This document shows, piece by piece, positions 61,801 to 64,000 of a stretch of 64,000 bases of DNA; the stretch's first letter is position 1, and each line of letters starts with the position of its first letter. This stretch comes from Pseudomonas sp. PDM15. GTDB taxonomy: Bacteria > Pseudomonadota > Gammaproteobacteria > Pseudomonadales > Pseudomonadaceae. The position numbers and the translations under genes were made by a program. Location of the stretch: the NCBI RefSeq assembly GCF_014851565.1, contig NZ_JACVAA010000006.1:310001-374000 (forward strand), read 5' to 3'. The notes under the pieces were generated by a model. That model had not been told where the DNA came from. It ran no database searches and saw only the letters and a list, made by a program, of their open reading frames with translations.

Positions 61801-62535
61801 TTCTTCTGGCGTGAGTTCGGCAAAGACCTTGTCGAGGATGCCGATCAAGGTGCTGTGGCCGTGCGGCGCGGCCATGGCCAGCTGGTAGCGATAGGGCGTT
61901 TCGCCGCTCACCAGCAGACCCTCCAGCTTGAGCTGGCGCAGGCTCCAGACGCTCGAGGCCAGGTCGCCGATCAGTGCGTCCGCCTGTCCGGTGGCCAGGG
62001 CCTGCAGGGCGGCGGTGACGCTGGGCAATGGCAACAGGTTGAGATCTGGATGGCGGCTGCGCAGCAGCTCGTGGGGCGCATAGTCCTGCACCACCGCGAT
62101 CTTCAGACCATACAACTGATCGAGTCGGCGGGGTTGCGGCCCGCTGCTTTGGGCCAGGATGACGATGGGGAAGTCGAGATAGGGGCGGGTGAAGACCAGG
62201 TCGCGCTGGCGTTCGGGGGTGGACATGATGCCGGGCAGCAGGTCCAGTTCACCGCTCTTGGCGCCGGCCAGCACTTCACTCCAGCTGCGGGGCTCCACCG
62301 GCAGTACGCGGACCTTTAGGCGCTCTTCGATCAGTTCGACGTAGCTGGCGCTGAGGCCGCTGTAGCGGCCCTGTTCGTCGCGGAACTCGAAGGGTGGCCA
62401 GGAGGCGTCGATGCCCAGGCGCAATTGCGGATGCTCGGCCAGCCAAGCCTGTTCTTCCGGGCTGAGGGTCAGGGCGGCCGCCGGGAACGCCCAGAACGCC
62501 AGACACGACAGGAGAATGGCCAGCGGACGCGACAT
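58801..62535 (-). CDS. rmcA: RmcA-type dual GGDEF/EAL sensor protein
   Basis: A 1244-residue inner-membrane protein: signal peptide (1-22), periplasmic solute-binding (SBP_bac_3) sensor (about 23-265), membrane helix (about 273-293), four PAS domains, GGDEF (about 800-960; intact GGDEF, with RDVD inhibitory site five residues upstream) and EAL (about 970-1225; GAEALIRW). Length and domain order match Pseudomonas RmcA, which links redox state to c-di-GMP turnover in biofilms, and it has the same position beside rpoD. Start 62535 precedes the signal peptide. Confidence 0.93.
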   Translation of the reverse strand: MSRPLAILLSCLAFWAFPAAALTLSPEEQAWLAEHPQLRLGIDASWPPFEFRDEQGRYSGLSASYVELIEERLKVRVLPVEPRSWSEVLAGAKSGELDLLPGIMSTPERQRDLVFTRPYLDFPIVILAQSSGPQPRRLDQLYGLKIAVVQDYAPHELLRSRHPDLNLLPLPSVTAALQALATGQADALIGDLASSVWSLRQLKLEGLLVSGETPYRYQLAMAAPHGHSTLIGILDKVFAELTPEEIANLQEPWVGGVLDERDAWQRTLLLYGVPALLLALLVLAMVLRINQRLRQEMRGRKELEERLRDSEQHYRGLVESLNAVAWQMRMEDLRFTYVSPHAEKLLGHPLADWLEPGFWQRTLHPDDAVRAQQYCLSESQAGRDHSLDYRMLAADGSTVWIRDIVTLIPSSDGTLLRGLMIDISEAKRVEQAQRLSEEKFELVFHNCPDILVIARRQDGVLLTVNRTFEQQLGISAQEAIGKTATELDIWGLPSIGPMLLDRLQQKVLNNIEMPFRRRSGEQFTGLISAQHIEMDGQPALVIAVRDITEVKRTQQQLRLSEEKFAKAFHASPDGLLITRVRDGMIVEANDGFFRITGHDSQQAVGHTTLEIGLWADPQDRDSMIEQIRTNGSINDFRAWINTSNGQRRLGDLAVQPIMIEGEACMLIIARDITEREQMQERLHQAATVFESTAEGVMITDLDQRITAVNRAFSTITGYSESEALGQSPRLLASGRHDSAFYAAMWHQLAAEGHWQGEIWNRRKDGELYPEWLTISAVRDQSGLITHFVGVFADISSLKHAQARLDYQAHHDPLTGLPNRMLFESRLDNALNDARTDHSRGAVLFLDLDRFKHINDSLGHPVGDLLLQSIAQRLREQLRDVDTVARLGGDEFIVLLPGLHQPRDAERVATKLLTCFNAPFQADGHEFFISSSIGISLFPEDGNDVATLVKNADAAMYSSKAKGRNRIEFYTRNLTFQATERMTLELELRRAIERDELSLHYQPKLCLHTGQLVGAEALIRWNHPVFGEIPPDRFIPLAEDNGMILQLGDWVLQEACRQMREWQDSHAPFGPLSVNLSGSQLRQTQLVERIAGTLSDFGLAASSLQLEITESFIMTQAEEALLILHELKKLGLQLAIDDFGTGYSSLSYLKRLPLDILKIDKSFVRGLPGDPDDAAITRAIIALGRSLQMTVIAEGVETKAQEIFLTSEGCEQIQGYVISRPLSAESFAANFLGPLPIGSAEKAPV

Positions 62536-62600
62536 GCGGGCGGTTCCGGAAACGCTGTAGATGGTTTTAGTGTAGCTGGGCGTGTCTGCCGGCATAAACA

Positions 62601-62625
62601 AAAACCCCGGCATTTGCCGGGGTTT
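62601..62625 (-). terminator. Terminator after rpoD
   Basis: On the minus strand AAACCCCGGCA-AA-TGCCGGGGTTTTTG: eight-pair stem and T5 run beginning 7 bases past the rpoD stop. Separates rpoD from the rmcA homolog. Confidence 0.9.
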
Positions 62626-62631
62626 CTGTCA

Positions 62632-64000
<1,369 letters not shown>

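Overview
The window is a high-GC gammaproteobacterial chromosome segment, almost certainly from a Pseudomonas (sensu lato). The housekeeping order ctpA-envC-gpmI-rhodanese-grx-secB-trmL, the dbpA/creBCD neighbourhood and the rmcA-tRNA-rpoD block all match the gene content known from pseudomonads. No rRNA, CRISPR array, transposase or integrase was seen.

Layout. (1) 0-6 kb: core housekeeping genes for envelope proteolysis and cell-wall hydrolase activation (ctpA, envC), glycolysis (gpmI), redox (glutaredoxin), protein export (secB) and tRNA methylation (trmL). (2) 6.1-23.3 kb: a complete 17-gene MSHA-type IV pilus locus (mshI, mshI2, J, K, L, M, N, E, G, F, B, A, C, D, O, P, Q) in the same order as in Vibrio, tightly packed on one strand. 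MshE carries an N-terminal cyclic-di-GMP binding domain, and MshQ is a 1348-residue surface protein with an N-terminal repeat region. The pilin end (about 16-23 kb) is visibly less GC-rich. (3) 23.3-28.3 kb: a periplasmic solute-binding protein, dbpA, a YihG-like acyltransferase and an HD-GYP phosphodiesterase. (4) 28.4-42.2 kb: an expanded cre region. creB, creC and creD lie far apart. Between and around them are a 1271-residue SARP/AAA/TPR regulator with a degenerate nucleotide-cyclase domain, several secreted or lipoprotein genes of unknown function, a seven-repeat HAF-type protein and a CBS-domain protein. Three of the envelope genes are preceded by a shared 11-bp-period direct repeat resembling the CreB tag. 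(5) 42.2-50 kb: GST, Baeyer-Villiger-type monooxygenase, a pentapeptide-repeat potassium channel, an isolated flagellin with its own sigma-28 promoter, an FMN reductase, a LysR regulator and a polyamine-binding protein. (6) 50-56 kb: agmatinase, LysR, alkylsulfatase, a multiply disrupted sulfatase pseudogene and a frameshifted DUF1145 gene. (7) 56-58.5 kb: a serralysin-like RTX metalloprotease in AT-richer DNA, bracketed by two near-identical terminator hairpins. (8) 58.7-64 kb: tRNA(CAU), the RmcA-type GGDEF/EAL protein and the 3' part of rpoD.

Common themes are surface attachment and cyclic-di-GMP (MshE receptor, HD-GYP protein, RmcA), envelope stress signalling (CreBC with satellite genes) and polyamine/sulfate-ester scavenging. 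The items most worth following up are the cre-tag-like regulon with its unknown envelope genes, the degenerate-cyclase regulator inside the cre region, the MSHA locus in a pseudomonad backbone and the repeat-bearing MshQ, and the orphan flagellin. No wholly new defence or mobile system could be demonstrated.
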